Origin: an uncultured Lysobacter sp.
GTDB lineage: Bacteria; Pseudomonadota; Gammaproteobacteria; Xanthomonadales; Xanthomonadaceae
DNA length: 5,374 nt
NCBI GenBank assembly: GCA_902805755.1
Contig: CADCUA010000623.1
Coordinates: forward strand, 1 to 5,374
Reading direction: 5' to 3'
Shown: positions 1-5,374 of the stretch, in pieces
How positions within the stretch are numbered: position 1 is the stretch's first letter
Layout: every line of letters begins with the position of its first letter
Program-made: the position numbers and the translations under genes
The notes under the pieces: generated by a model
Told to the model about the DNA's origin: nothing
What the model saw: the letters and a program-made list of their open reading frames with translations, nothing else
Databases searched by the model: none

Positions 1-69
1 CAACAGCGACCATGCGGCATGGCAGTCGGGCTTGCAGCAACGCGCGTCGGCTTTCGCGTGCCAGCGCAC

Positions 70-990
70 TCAAGCCAGCGGTTGCAATTCGAACGGCGCC
101 GCCGGTGTCAGCCACGGCATCAGCCAGTGGTCGACCAGCAGGAATGCGAACAACGCCATCAGGTACACGATCGAATAGTTGAACACCTTCATCGCGTACA
201 GCTCGTCCGGCGGATCCATGAGCTTCCATGCATAGCCGAGAAACACCACGCCCAGCACCAGCGCGCCGCCGAGGTAGAAAAGCCCGCTCATGCCGGTCGC
301 CCAGGGCAGCACGGTCACCGCGACCAGCAGCACGGTGTAGAACAGGATCTGCCAGCGTGTGTAGGTCACGCCGTGCGTGACCGGCAGCATCGGCACGAGC
401 GCACGTGCGTAATCCTCGCGGCGGAAGATCGCCAGCGCCCAGAAATGCGGCGGCGTCCACACGAAGATGATCAGCACCAGCAGCAGCGCATGCGCCCAGT
501 CCCACTCGTTGCGCATGCCGGTGACCGCGGCCCAGCCCAGCAGCGGCGGCGCGGCGCCGGCGATGCCGCCGATCACGATGTTCTGCGGCGTCGCGCGCTT
601 GAGGAACACGGTGTAGACCACGGCATAGCCGATGAGCGATGCGAACGTCAGCGCCGCGGTGACGAGGTTCACCCACAGCACGAGGATCAGCATCGACAAC
701 GCGCCGAGCGCGAGCGCGAACACCAGCGCCTGTCGGTGACTGACCTGGCCCGAGACGATCGGGCGCCATGAGGTGCGCGCCATTTTCGCGTCGATGCGCG
801 AGTCGAGCAGCTGGTTGATCGCCGCTGCGCTCGACGCCGCGAGCCAGATGCCGATGAATCCCAGCACCGATTCGCGCAGCGGCGGCAGGCCCGGCACGGC
901 GAGGAACATGCCGACGATCGCGGTGAATACGATCAGCGCGACCACGCGCGGCTTCGTCAGGTCCCAGTACTGGCGCACGCCCGCGCTCAT
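70..990 (-). CDS. ctaB: Protoheme IX farnesyltransferase (heme O synthase)
   Basis: This integral membrane prenyltransferase (also called CyoE/COX10) transfers a farnesyl group from farnesyl diphosphate to the 2-vinyl of heme B, making heme O. The 306-residue length is normal for the family. Visible UbiA-superfamily signatures are the first Asp-rich motif at about residues 59-77 (N59, D63, D67, M70, R72-T73, R76-P77), the block TPQNIVIGG at 134-142 followed by [15 protein letters not shown] at 144-158, and [11 protein letters not shown] at 178-188 followed by D193-Y194. About nine hydrophobic segments are spread through the protein. The ATG overlaps the ctaA stop codon as ATGA (987-990) and I see no convincing Shine-Dalgarno of its own, so translation is probably coupled to ctaA. 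It supplies the substrate for CtaA and is the last gene of the operon visible here. Function is assigned by clear family motifs; confidence is high. Confidence 0.97.
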   Translation of the reverse strand: MSAGVRQYWDLTKPRVVALIVFTAIVGMFLAVPGLPPLRESVLGFIGIWLAASSAAAINQLLDSRIDAKMARTSWRPIVSGQVSHRQALVFALALGALSMLILVLWVNLVTAALTFASLIGYAVVYTVFLKRATPQNIVIGGIAGAAPPLLGWAAVTGMRNEWDWAHALLLVLIIFVWTPPHFWALAIFRREDYARALVPMLPVTHGVTYTRWQILFYTVLLVAVTVLPWATGMSGLFYLGGALVLGVVFLGYAWKLMDPPDELYAMKVFNYSIVYLMALFAFLLVDHWLMPWLTPAAPFELQPLA

Positions 991-2174
991 TCGTGCGCCG
1001 GCGCACGCAGGCGCGCAAGCAGGGTGACGAGCACGAACAGCAGCAGCACCGCGCCGGCGTTATGCATCACCGCGACCCACAGCGGCAGCGCGAGCTTCAC
1101 GTTCGCGATGCCCAGCGAAACCTGCGCCAACGTCAGCAGGCCCAGCAACGTGGCCCAGCCGCGCATCCCGGGTGTGCGCATCAGGCGTGCAGCGAGCGCG
1201 AGCAGGTATACGAACACAATGCCGGCCATGACCCGGTGCGCGAGCTGGATCGCAATACGCGCGCGTCCGTCGAGAACGCCGCCTTCGTAATCCACGCCGA
1301 TGCCGCGCCAGAGCACGAAGCCTTCGCGGAAATCCGCATCCGGCCACCAATAGCCCGCGCACTTCGGAAAGTCGAAGCCGTGCGCGTCCTGCGTGAGCCA
1401 GCCGCCCGCGCCGCAGGACAGCGCGGCGTAGTTCGCACTGGTCCAGCCGCCGAGCGCGATCTGCACGGCCAGCACGGCGAGCGCGCCGATCACCAGCGTG
1501 CGCAGCCAGCGCGCCTCCGCGAGGCGAATCGGCATGTCGGTCGCGCGCCAGGCCATCCACAGCAGCAGCGAGAACGTCAGCAGGCCACCCAGCAAGTGGC
1601 CCATGACGACGATCGGCTTGAGCAGCCAGGTGACCGTCCACATGCCGAGCAGGGCCTGGAAGATGATCACCGCAAGCGTCAGCGCGGCGATGCGCGAAAG
1701 ATCGGCATTGCTCCAACGCCAGGCGGCCACCAACAGGATCAGCTCGGCGGTGCCGGCCAGCAGCGACGCCGGCACGTACTGCGCGCGCATGTATAGCGGA
1801 ATCGATACCGCGACCAGCGCCGCCGCGACAGCCACCTGCACGACACCCAGCCGGCGCCGGCGCGCGGCAATCAAGGCCAGGCTCAACACCAGCACGCCAA
1901 GCGCGCCGGCAATCATGCGGTGGAACTGTTCGCGCCAGGCCTTGGAGGGCTCGATCGCGCGGATTGCGGTCAACGCATCGTCCGCCGCGTCACCCGCGGC
2001 AGTGGGCCACGCGGCGCGGCCGTAGCACGTGGGCCAGTCCGGACAGCTCAGCCCGGCGTTGGACAGGCGCACGAACGCGCCGAACACGATCACCACCAAC
2101 GCGAGCGCCACCGCGAACCATGAAAGGCGGCGGAAGTGCTTGATCATCGGCGGCTTGGTCGCGGGCGTGCTCAT
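987..2174 (-). CDS. ctaA: Heme A synthase (COX15/CtaA family)
   Basis: This multi-spanning membrane enzyme oxidises the C8 methyl of heme O to a formyl group, giving heme A. The four heme-binding histidines expected for the family are visible: H85 (in EQFHR, with E82), H193 (VVMGHLLGG), H313 (LAHRVMAG) and H371 (AVMHNAGAV). The first periplasmic loop has the Cys pair C44 and C50 in [11 protein letters not shown]; the third has C254 and C272. At 395 residues it is longer than the roughly 350 I recall for pseudomonad homologues. The excess seems to lie in a hydrophobic hairpin at about 110-154 and a longer spacer between C254 and C272, giving about ten predicted helices rather than eight. It starts 11 bp after the preceding stop without a clear Shine-Dalgarno. 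M10 (ATG at 2147) is an alternative start just before the first membrane helix. It overlaps ctaB by 4 bases. Confidence 0.96.
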   Translation of the reverse strand: MSTPATKPPMIKHFRRLSWFAVALALVVIVFGAFVRLSNAGLSCPDWPTCYGRAAWPTAAGDAADDALTAIRAIEPSKAWREQFHRMIAGALGVLVLSLALIAARRRRLGVVQVAVAAALVAVSIPLYMRAQYVPASLLAGTAELILLVAAWRWSNADLSRIAALTLAVIIFQALLGMWTVTWLLKPIVVMGHLLGGLLTFSLLLWMAWRATDMPIRLAEARWLRTLVIGALAVLAVQIALGGWTSANYAALSCGAGGWLTQDAHGFDFPKCAGYWWPDADFREGFVLWRGIGVDYEGGVLDGRARIAIQLAHRVMAGIVFVYLLALAARLMRTPGMRGWATLLGLLTLAQVSLGIANVKLALPLWVAVMHNAGAVLLLFVLVTLLARLRAPAHE

Positions 2175-2185
2175 TCGGATCGCAG

Positions 2186-2770
2186 TTATTTCAACTTAAG
2201 CAGCTTGGCCAGATCGGCGCGCAGCCCGGCCGGATCAAAGCCCGGTGCATAGCGCAGTATGACAAAGCCGTTCGGATCGACGACATACACCGGCACGCCG
2301 CCTGGATCATCCACACGTGGCAGCTGCGCACGCAGCGCAGGCGAACTGCGCACGGCCACCAGCGCCGGCATCTGCGTCGCGTTCGTCGGCGGGCCGCAAG
2401 GCGCGGCGTCGCACGCCCACAGCACGTCCACGTCGCGCGCGTCCTTTCCAAACAGCTGCCAGACGGTATCGATATCGCGTGCGAGCCGCGCGCATTCGTC
2501 CGCGCACGCTGCAGGCGGCGCAAGCAGGATCCGCCATTTGCGCTCGATCGGCTTCCATTCGTAAAGCCCACCGGCGAACCGCATGGGCGCCGCTTCGCGC
2601 AGATCACCCGGCGGGTCGAGCAGTTCGCCGTGGTTCTTCATGCCGCTGGGCCGCCATCCGGTGAAACGCAGCACACCGGCGAGCACGAGCGAACCGAAAA
2701 ACAGTCCGACGATAAGCAACAACACACCCCGGTTGCGCTTGCGCAGATCGGCGGGCTCGGGGGCGGTCAT
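2186..2770 (-). CDS. SCO-like membrane protein of the cytochrome oxidase locus
   Basis: This 194-residue protein has one N-terminal membrane anchor (about 15-36, after a basic KRNR stretch) and a periplasmic ectodomain. The ectodomain resembles the SCO/thioredoxin-like fold: a beta strand at about 78-85 (KWRILLAPP), then C89-A-D-E-C93. This CxxxC has the spacing and place of the copper-binding motif of SCO1/SenC. VPVYVVDPNG at 159-168 and a final helix resemble the SCO C-terminus. The distal SCO histidine is absent; H47 in NHGELL, near the anchor, is the only His. A second Cys pair is C120 and C125. The start is ATG 2770: it overlaps the SURF1 stop as ATGA and has CGGAGA upstream. An in-frame upstream start at 2836 would only re-read SURF1. 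Location between SURF1 and ctaA matches an uncharacterised oxidase-associated protein in Pseudomonas. I infer a role in copper or thiol handling during oxidase assembly; it is unproven. Confidence 0.85.
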   Translation of the reverse strand: MTAPEPADLRKRNRGVLLLIVGLFFGSLVLAGVLRFTGWRPSGMKNHGELLDPPGDLREAAPMRFAGGLYEWKPIERKWRILLAPPAACADECARLARDIDTVWQLFGKDARDVDVLWACDAAPCGPPTNATQMPALVAVRSSPALRAQLPRVDDPGGVPVYVVDPNGFVILRYAPGFDPAGLRADLAKLLKLK

Positions 2771-3516
2771 CGACGGGATCTCCGGTATGTAAGGATCAGT
2801 GCGGTCGCAAGCGTCGCCAGTGCAAGGCCGAACCATTGCACGGCATAGCCGCGGTGCTTCTCGGGCGGCAGTGTATTGGCCAGCAGAATCAGGTCGCGCT
2901 CATAGCCGATCGGCAGCGCGGGGTCCAGACGCAGCACGCGCGGCGCAAGCTTGCGCGCGGGATCGCCGACAAGGCGATCGACGGTCGCGAGGTCGATACG
3001 CGTGGCCAACCATGCCTGCGCGGGTTGCCGATCGCCGGTTACCCGCGCCATCGCATCGCCCATCGCAATGCCGGGCGACGGCGGCGGCGCGAGCAGCCCG
3101 CGCACTTCGGTCGTGCGGTTCGCGACAGCCGCGGGCAGTTGCAACGACGGCAGCGGCTGTTCGCGCGACCAGGGCAACCAGCCCAGTTCGACCAGCAGCT
3201 CGCCGCCGTCGTCGGGCTGGAACAATCGATAGACACGCAGGCCCACGCGTCCGTTGCGCTGCTGGTTGTCGAGAAGCAGTGCGGGCGACGATGCGAAGCG
3301 GCCGCTGCCTGCAGCCCAGTCGTACCCGGCCGCATGCTGCGCATTGCTCGCGGTCGAGAGCGCAACCGGGCGACGCTGCGCGAGAACGTCCGCCGAACGC
3401 TCCAGCATCGCCTGCTTGGCGGTCGCGCGGCCGAGCTGCCAGAACCCGGCACCGGCGAACGCGGCCATCAGTGCGATCGCAAACAGCCATCCGGCCAGCA
3501 ACGGCTTCCGTCTCAC
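2767..3516 (-). CDS. surf1: SURF1 family cytochrome oxidase biogenesis protein
   Basis: SURF1 is an inner-membrane assembly factor that helps insert heme A into subunit I of cytochrome oxidase. With the GTG start at 3516 the protein has 249 residues and the classic two-helix layout: a basic start (RRKPLL), helix 1 at about 7-27 running into FWQLGRA (25-31), a periplasmic domain, and a C-terminal helix at about 225-244. Family landmarks are LLLDNQQRNGRVG (80-92), LLVELGWLPW (107-116) and HRGYAVQWFG (221-230). His221 matches the position known as a heme ligand in Paracoccus Surf1. I chose GTG 3516 because TGGGAG lies 6 bases upstream; the longer frame from GTG 3552 has no Shine-Dalgarno and adds 12 atypical residues. 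It probably opens the operon SURF1, SCO-like gene, ctaA, ctaB, since a terminator separates it from subunit III. Confidence 0.93.
   Translation of the reverse strand: MRRKPLLAGWLFAIALMAAFAGAGFWQLGRATAKQAMLERSADVLAQRRPVALSTASNAQHAAGYDWAAGSGRFASSPALLLDNQQRNGRVGLRVYRLFQPDDGGELLVELGWLPWSREQPLPSLQLPAAVANRTTEVRGLLAPPPSPGIAMGDAMARVTGDRQPAQAWLATRIDLATVDRLVGDPARKLAPRVLRLDPALPIGYERDLILLANTLPPEKHRGYAVQWFGLALATLATALILTYRRSRR
2779..2784 (-). promoter_or_regulatory. Ribosome binding site of the SCO-like gene
   Basis: On the minus strand this reads CGGAGA, with 9 bases between GGAG and the ATG at 2770. It lies inside the end of the SURF1 coding sequence. It decides the start of the SCO-like protein in favour of 2770 over the upstream in-frame codon at 2836. 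Confidence 0.7.
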
Positions 3517-3522
3517 CTGGTG

Positions 3523-3528
3523 CTCCCA
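3523..3528 (-). promoter_or_regulatory. Ribosome binding site that sets the SURF1 start
   Basis: On the minus strand this reads TGGGAG followed by six bases and then GTG at 3516. The alternative GTG at 3552 has no purine-rich element at a suitable distance, so this site favours the shorter SURF1 protein. Confidence 0.65.
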
Positions 3529-3534
3529 CGGGAC

Positions 3535-3543
3535 TGCAATAAT
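3535..3543 (+). promoter_or_regulatory. Candidate extended -10 promoter for the twin-transmembrane gene
   Basis: The sequence TGCAATAAT gives a TGn extension plus a hexamer matching five of six positions of TATAAT. It is a rare AT-rich patch in a GC-rich region. There is no recognisable -35, which an extended -10 can tolerate. Transcription would start near 3550, leaving a leader of about 33 bases with GGGAG at 3571-3575 before the ATG at 3583. The same patch read on the minus strand offers a weaker CATTAT that could serve SURF1. This is a pattern match only. Confidence 0.3.
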
Positions 3544-3582
3544 GGCCGGCACGCGCGCACGGTGCCGCGCGGGAGCGTCGCA

Positions 3583-3789
3583 ATGAAAACGCTATTGATC
3601 GTCGCCTTCCTGATTCTCATCGTCTGGAACCTCGGCGCCGGCCTCTATTACATGCTGGTGGACAAGGGACAGAGCAAGCGCACGGTCAATGCGTTGACGC
3701 GCCGCATCGCACTGTCCGTCGCACTGATCATCATCGTGATGCTGTCGGTCAAGCTCGGCTGGATAGAACCGCACGGCGTCGGCCGCTGA
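3583..3789 (+). CDS. Twin-transmembrane protein (DUF2909-like)
   Basis: This 68-residue protein consists almost entirely of two hydrophobic helices, at about 3-25 and 42-58. They are joined by a polar, basic loop, DKGQSKRTVNALTRR at 27-41, which carries the family's conserved pattern (D/K-G-x-SKRTV-x-ALT-x-R). The ATG at 3583 has GGGAG seven bases upstream. It is the only plus-strand gene here. It diverges from SURF1 (66 bp between starts) and converges on subunit III, with a bidirectional terminator in between. From memory, a small gene of this type occupies the same opposite-strand position in Pseudomonas oxidase clusters. No molecular function is known to me. The location suggests an accessory or assembly role in the same membrane complex, but that is inference. 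It is not a shadow of another gene: the opposite frames here have no recognisable product. Confidence 0.9.
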   Translation: MKTLLIVAFLILIVWNLGAGLYYMLVDKGQSKRTVNALTRRIALSVALIIIVMLSVKLGWIEPHGVGR

Positions 3790-3830
3790 GGTTTCAAGCT
3801 ACGCCTCGGATACACCAGCTGCTGCGTTAC

Positions 3831-3862
3831 AGACAAAAACGGGCCGGCATTGCCGGCCCGTT
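3831..3862 (-). terminator. Rho-independent terminator after subunit III, probably bidirectional
   Basis: An 11-bp perfect stem pairs 3838-3848 with 3852-3862 around a 3-base loop (3849-3851). The core is GGGCCGGC/GCCGGCCC. On the minus strand it is followed directly by TTTTTGTCT, a good U-tract, 34 bases after the subunit III stop. On the plus strand the stem is preceded by an A-run and followed by the less uniform CGTTTG, so it may also stop the twin-transmembrane transcript. It separates the ctaG-subunit III transcript from the SURF1-ctaB operon. Confidence 0.87.
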
Positions 3863-3895
3863 CGTTTGCGGGGGCCGCATGACGCGGCGCCTGCC

Positions 3896-4774
3896 TCAGA
3901 GCACGTAGACGAACAGGAACAGGCCGAGCCACACGACGTCGACGAAGTGCCAGTACCACGCAACGGCTTCGAAGCCGAAGTGCTCGTCGCGCGTGAAGTG
4001 GCCTTTCAGGCAACGGAACCAGATGATCGCGAGCATGATCGTGCCCAGCGTCACGTGCGCGCCGTGGAAGCCGGTGAGCATGAAGAAGGTCGAGCCGTAG
4101 ATGCCCGAGCCCAGCGTCAGGTTCAGCTCCTTGTAGGCGTGGATGTACTCCTCAGCCTGGAAGAACAGGAAGATGCAGCCCAGCAGCACGGTCGCGCCGA
4201 GCCACACCAGCAGCGAACGGCGGTGGCCGGCCTTGAGCGCATGGTGGGCGATCGTGATCGTGATGCCCGACGTCAGCAGGATCAGCGTGTTGAGCAGCGG
4301 AAGGCCCCATGCGGAGATCGTCTGGAACTGGCCACCAATGTCACCCGGGCCGTTCGTCGGCCAGCCGGTGCTGAAGCCCTCCCACAGCAGCGCGTTCGTG
4401 GACTTGCCGTCGCCTTCGCCACCCAGCCACGGCAACGCGTACTGCCGCGCGTAGAACAGCGCGCCGAAGAACGCAGCGAAGAACATGATCTCCGAGAAGA
4501 TGAACCACACCATCCCCATGCGGAACGAGACGTCGACCTGGCGGTTGTAGTTGCCGCCGATGGACTCGCGGATCACATCGCCGAACCAGGCGAACAGGAC
4601 CGCCAGCATGGCGGTTACGCCGACATAGAACGTCCACATGCCCCAGGACGCATCGTTGAACCAGCTCGCCAGCCCGACCATTGTCGTGAACAGGGCGATC
4701 GAGCCGTAGAACGGCCAGCGGCTGCTCGCCGGTACGAAGTAGACATTGGGATCGGGCGTGTGAGCGTGGGCCAT
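3896..4774 (-). CDS. ctaE: Cytochrome c oxidase subunit III
   Basis: Subunit III (also coxC) is the seven-helix core subunit of aa3-type oxidase. It stabilises subunit I and supports proton uptake but carries no redox metal. The 292-residue protein shows a polar start (MAHAHTPDPNVYFVP) and seven hydrophobic segments at about 22-40, 44-66, 86-109, 153-176, 188-209, 227-252 and 268-290. Diagnostic motifs are RMGMVWFIFSEIMFF (85-99), with E95 matching the conserved membrane carboxylate, GFHGAHVTLGT (235-245) and HFGFEAVAWYWHFVDVVWL (265-283). The ATG at 4774 has GGAAG five bases upstream. It lies 32 bp after ctaG and is followed by a strong terminator, so the two end one transcript, presumably begun by subunits II and I beyond the right edge. 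This identifies the locus as a heme-copper oxidase of the cytochrome c type. Confidence 0.98.
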   Translation of the reverse strand: MAHAHTPDPNVYFVPASSRWPFYGSIALFTTMVGLASWFNDASWGMWTFYVGVTAMLAVLFAWFGDVIRESIGGNYNRQVDVSFRMGMVWFIFSEIMFFAAFFGALFYARQYALPWLGGEGDGKSTNALLWEGFSTGWPTNGPGDIGGQFQTISAWGLPLLNTLILLTSGITITIAHHALKAGHRRSLLVWLGATVLLGCIFLFFQAEEYIHAYKELNLTLGSGIYGSTFFMLTGFHGAHVTLGTIMLAIIWFRCLKGHFTRDEHFGFEAVAWYWHFVDVVWLGLFLFVYVL

Positions 4775-4806
4775 GGCGGCTTCCGTATAGATGTGATGCG
4801 TGGAAA

Positions 4807-5374
4807 TTACGGCGCAGCGCGCGGCGGCGTGGAAGCACCGCCCGCGGCGGGCGCGGTCGCCTTGGCGGTCAGCGCGTCATTCTTGAAAAACGTATACGAC
4901 AAGGTGATCGTCTTCACATCCGCCGGCAGGTTCGGATCGACGATGAAACGCACCGGCATGTCGCGAGCTTCGCCCGCCTGCAGCGTTTGCGCAGTGAAGC
5001 AGAAGCATTCTGTCTTGTTGAAGTAGCCCGATGCGCGCGCCGGTGCGACGGAAGGCACGGCGCTGCCGACCACGGCGGCGTCGCTTGTGTTGCGCGCGTG
5101 ATAGACGGTTTCGTACTGCTCGCCCGGGCGCACCTGCATCGTCAACTGGCTGGGCTGGAACTGCCAGGGCAGCCGCGAGTTCACGCCGCCGTCGAATTCC
5201 ACCGTCACCAGGCGCGCCTCTGAGGCGGCCTTCGCCTGCGCCTCGGACGCGCCGCGCTCGAGCCGGATACCGAACACCTTCTCGCAGGCGATGCGGTACA
5301 GCGGCACCAGCGCAAAGCTGAACGCGAATGCGCCCAGCGCGACCGCGATCATCTTCAGCAGTCCCGCGCGTACC
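4807..5374 (-). CDS. ctaG: Cytochrome c oxidase assembly protein CtaG (Cox11), 5' end missing
   Basis: CtaG/Cox11 is a membrane-anchored periplasmic copper chaperone that delivers copper to the CuB centre of subunit I. The window shows 188 codons. Numbered from the internal ATG at 5352, features are the end of the anchor helix (about 1-18), VPLYRIAC with C23, [15 protein letters not shown] (51-65), the copper-binding [10 protein letters not shown] (110-119, with C116 and C118), [15 protein letters not shown] (126-140) and TITLSYTFF (148-156). The three cysteines match those essential in yeast Cox11. The tail from about 158 is Ala/Pro-rich and probably disordered. ATG 5352 is unlikely to be the true start: the frame stays open to the edge (V-R-A-G-L-L-K precedes it) and the family normally has a short cytoplasmic lead-in before the helix. 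The gene is therefore called partial. It lies 32 bp before subunit III. Confidence 0.95.
   Translation of the reverse strand, partial: VRAGLLKMIAVALGAFAFSFALVPLYRIACEKVFGIRLERGASEAQAKAASEARLVTVEFDGGVNSRLPWQFQPSQLTMQVRPGEQYETVYHARNTSDAAVVGSAVPSVAPARASGYFNKTECFCFTAQTLQAGEARDMPVRFIVDPNLPADVKTITLSYTFFKNDALTAKATAPAAGGASTPPRAAP

Noticed and set aside
10..22. Palindrome CCATGCGGCATGG
   Set aside because: The stem is only 5-6 bp with a tiny loop and no T-tract, so it is not supportable as a terminator or operator.
1..69. Possible start of another minus-strand gene after ctaB
   Set aside because: The frame directly after the ctaB stop (GTG at 69) is open to the edge, and ATGs occur at 20 and 13, but there is no ribosome site or motif in 69 bases. 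A SCO/SenC gene would fit from pseudomonad gene order, but nothing here shows it.
19..771. 250-codon plus-strand open frame opposite ctaB
   Set aside because: Same Arg/His/Gln-rich shadow composition, with no recognisable protein; the minus-strand ctaB is certain.
993..1796. 267-codon plus-strand open frame opposite ctaA
   Set aside because: Low-complexity Arg/Gln/His product typical of the antisense of a GC-rich membrane protein gene.
2771..2836. N-terminal extension of the SCO-like protein to a start at 2836
   Set aside because: It adds 22 polar residues entirely inside SURF1, has no good ribosome site, and spoils the usual short lead before the anchor helix. ATG 2770 has CGGAGA and an ATGA overlap.
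4783..4790. TATACG-like -10 element between ctaG and subunit III
   Set aside because: No -35 at a suitable distance, and a 32-bp gap is normal inside an operon.
3866..5026. 386-codon plus-strand open frame opposite subunit III and ctaG
   Set aside because: It is very rich in Arg, His, Gln and Glu, has no family motif or hydrophobic pattern, and lies exactly opposite two clearly identified genes. It also runs through the 5' part of subunit III and across the ctaG-subunit III gap. High GC at third positions explains the lack of stops.
5350..5352. ATG at 5352 as the start of CtaG
   Set aside because: It falls at the start of the anchor helix, and the frame continues open to the window edge with plausible CtaG residues, so the real start is outside.

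Overview
This GC-rich, gene-dense window holds part of a cytochrome c oxidase (aa3-type) structural and assembly locus, with seven protein genes and almost no spare DNA. The strongest clue to its origin is gene order: ctaG, subunit III, an opposite-strand small twin-transmembrane gene, SURF1, a small membrane protein with a thioredoxin-like ectodomain, ctaA, ctaB. From memory this matches the order in Pseudomonas and Xanthomonas-type gammaproteobacteria. High GC and the CtaA sequence style suggest the Xanthomonadales side (Lysobacter/Rhodanobacter/Xanthomonas-like), but this is inferred without a database search.

Layout, read along the minus strand from the right edge. ctaG (5' end cut off by the window edge) is followed after 32 bp by the subunit III gene. 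A strong hairpin with a T-tract then ends this transcript at about 3862-3831. On the plus strand, between that terminator and the next operon, lies a 68-residue twin-transmembrane protein gene (3583-3789). It is convergent with subunit III and divergent from SURF1. The second minus-strand operon runs SURF1 (start most likely GTG at 3516), a SCO-like membrane protein (2770-2186), ctaA (2174-987) and ctaB (990-70). Two junctions in it are 4-base ATGA overlaps and one is an 11-bp gap, so it looks like a single translationally coupled unit. The last 69 bases hold no gene I can support.

How the genes work together. CtaB farnesylates heme B to heme O, CtaA oxidises heme O to heme A, and SURF1 helps place heme A in subunit I. 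CtaG supplies copper for the CuB site. Subunit III is a structural core subunit. The SCO-like protein is a candidate for thiol or copper chemistry near the CuA site, but its role is not established. The twin-transmembrane protein has no known function beyond its consistent location.

I see no phage, transposon, CRISPR, tRNA or rRNA, and no wholly new system. The points most worth a second look are the SCO-like protein, which has a CxxxC but no distal histidine, and two apparent insertions in CtaA: an extra hydrophobic hairpin, and a long spacer between the loop cysteines.
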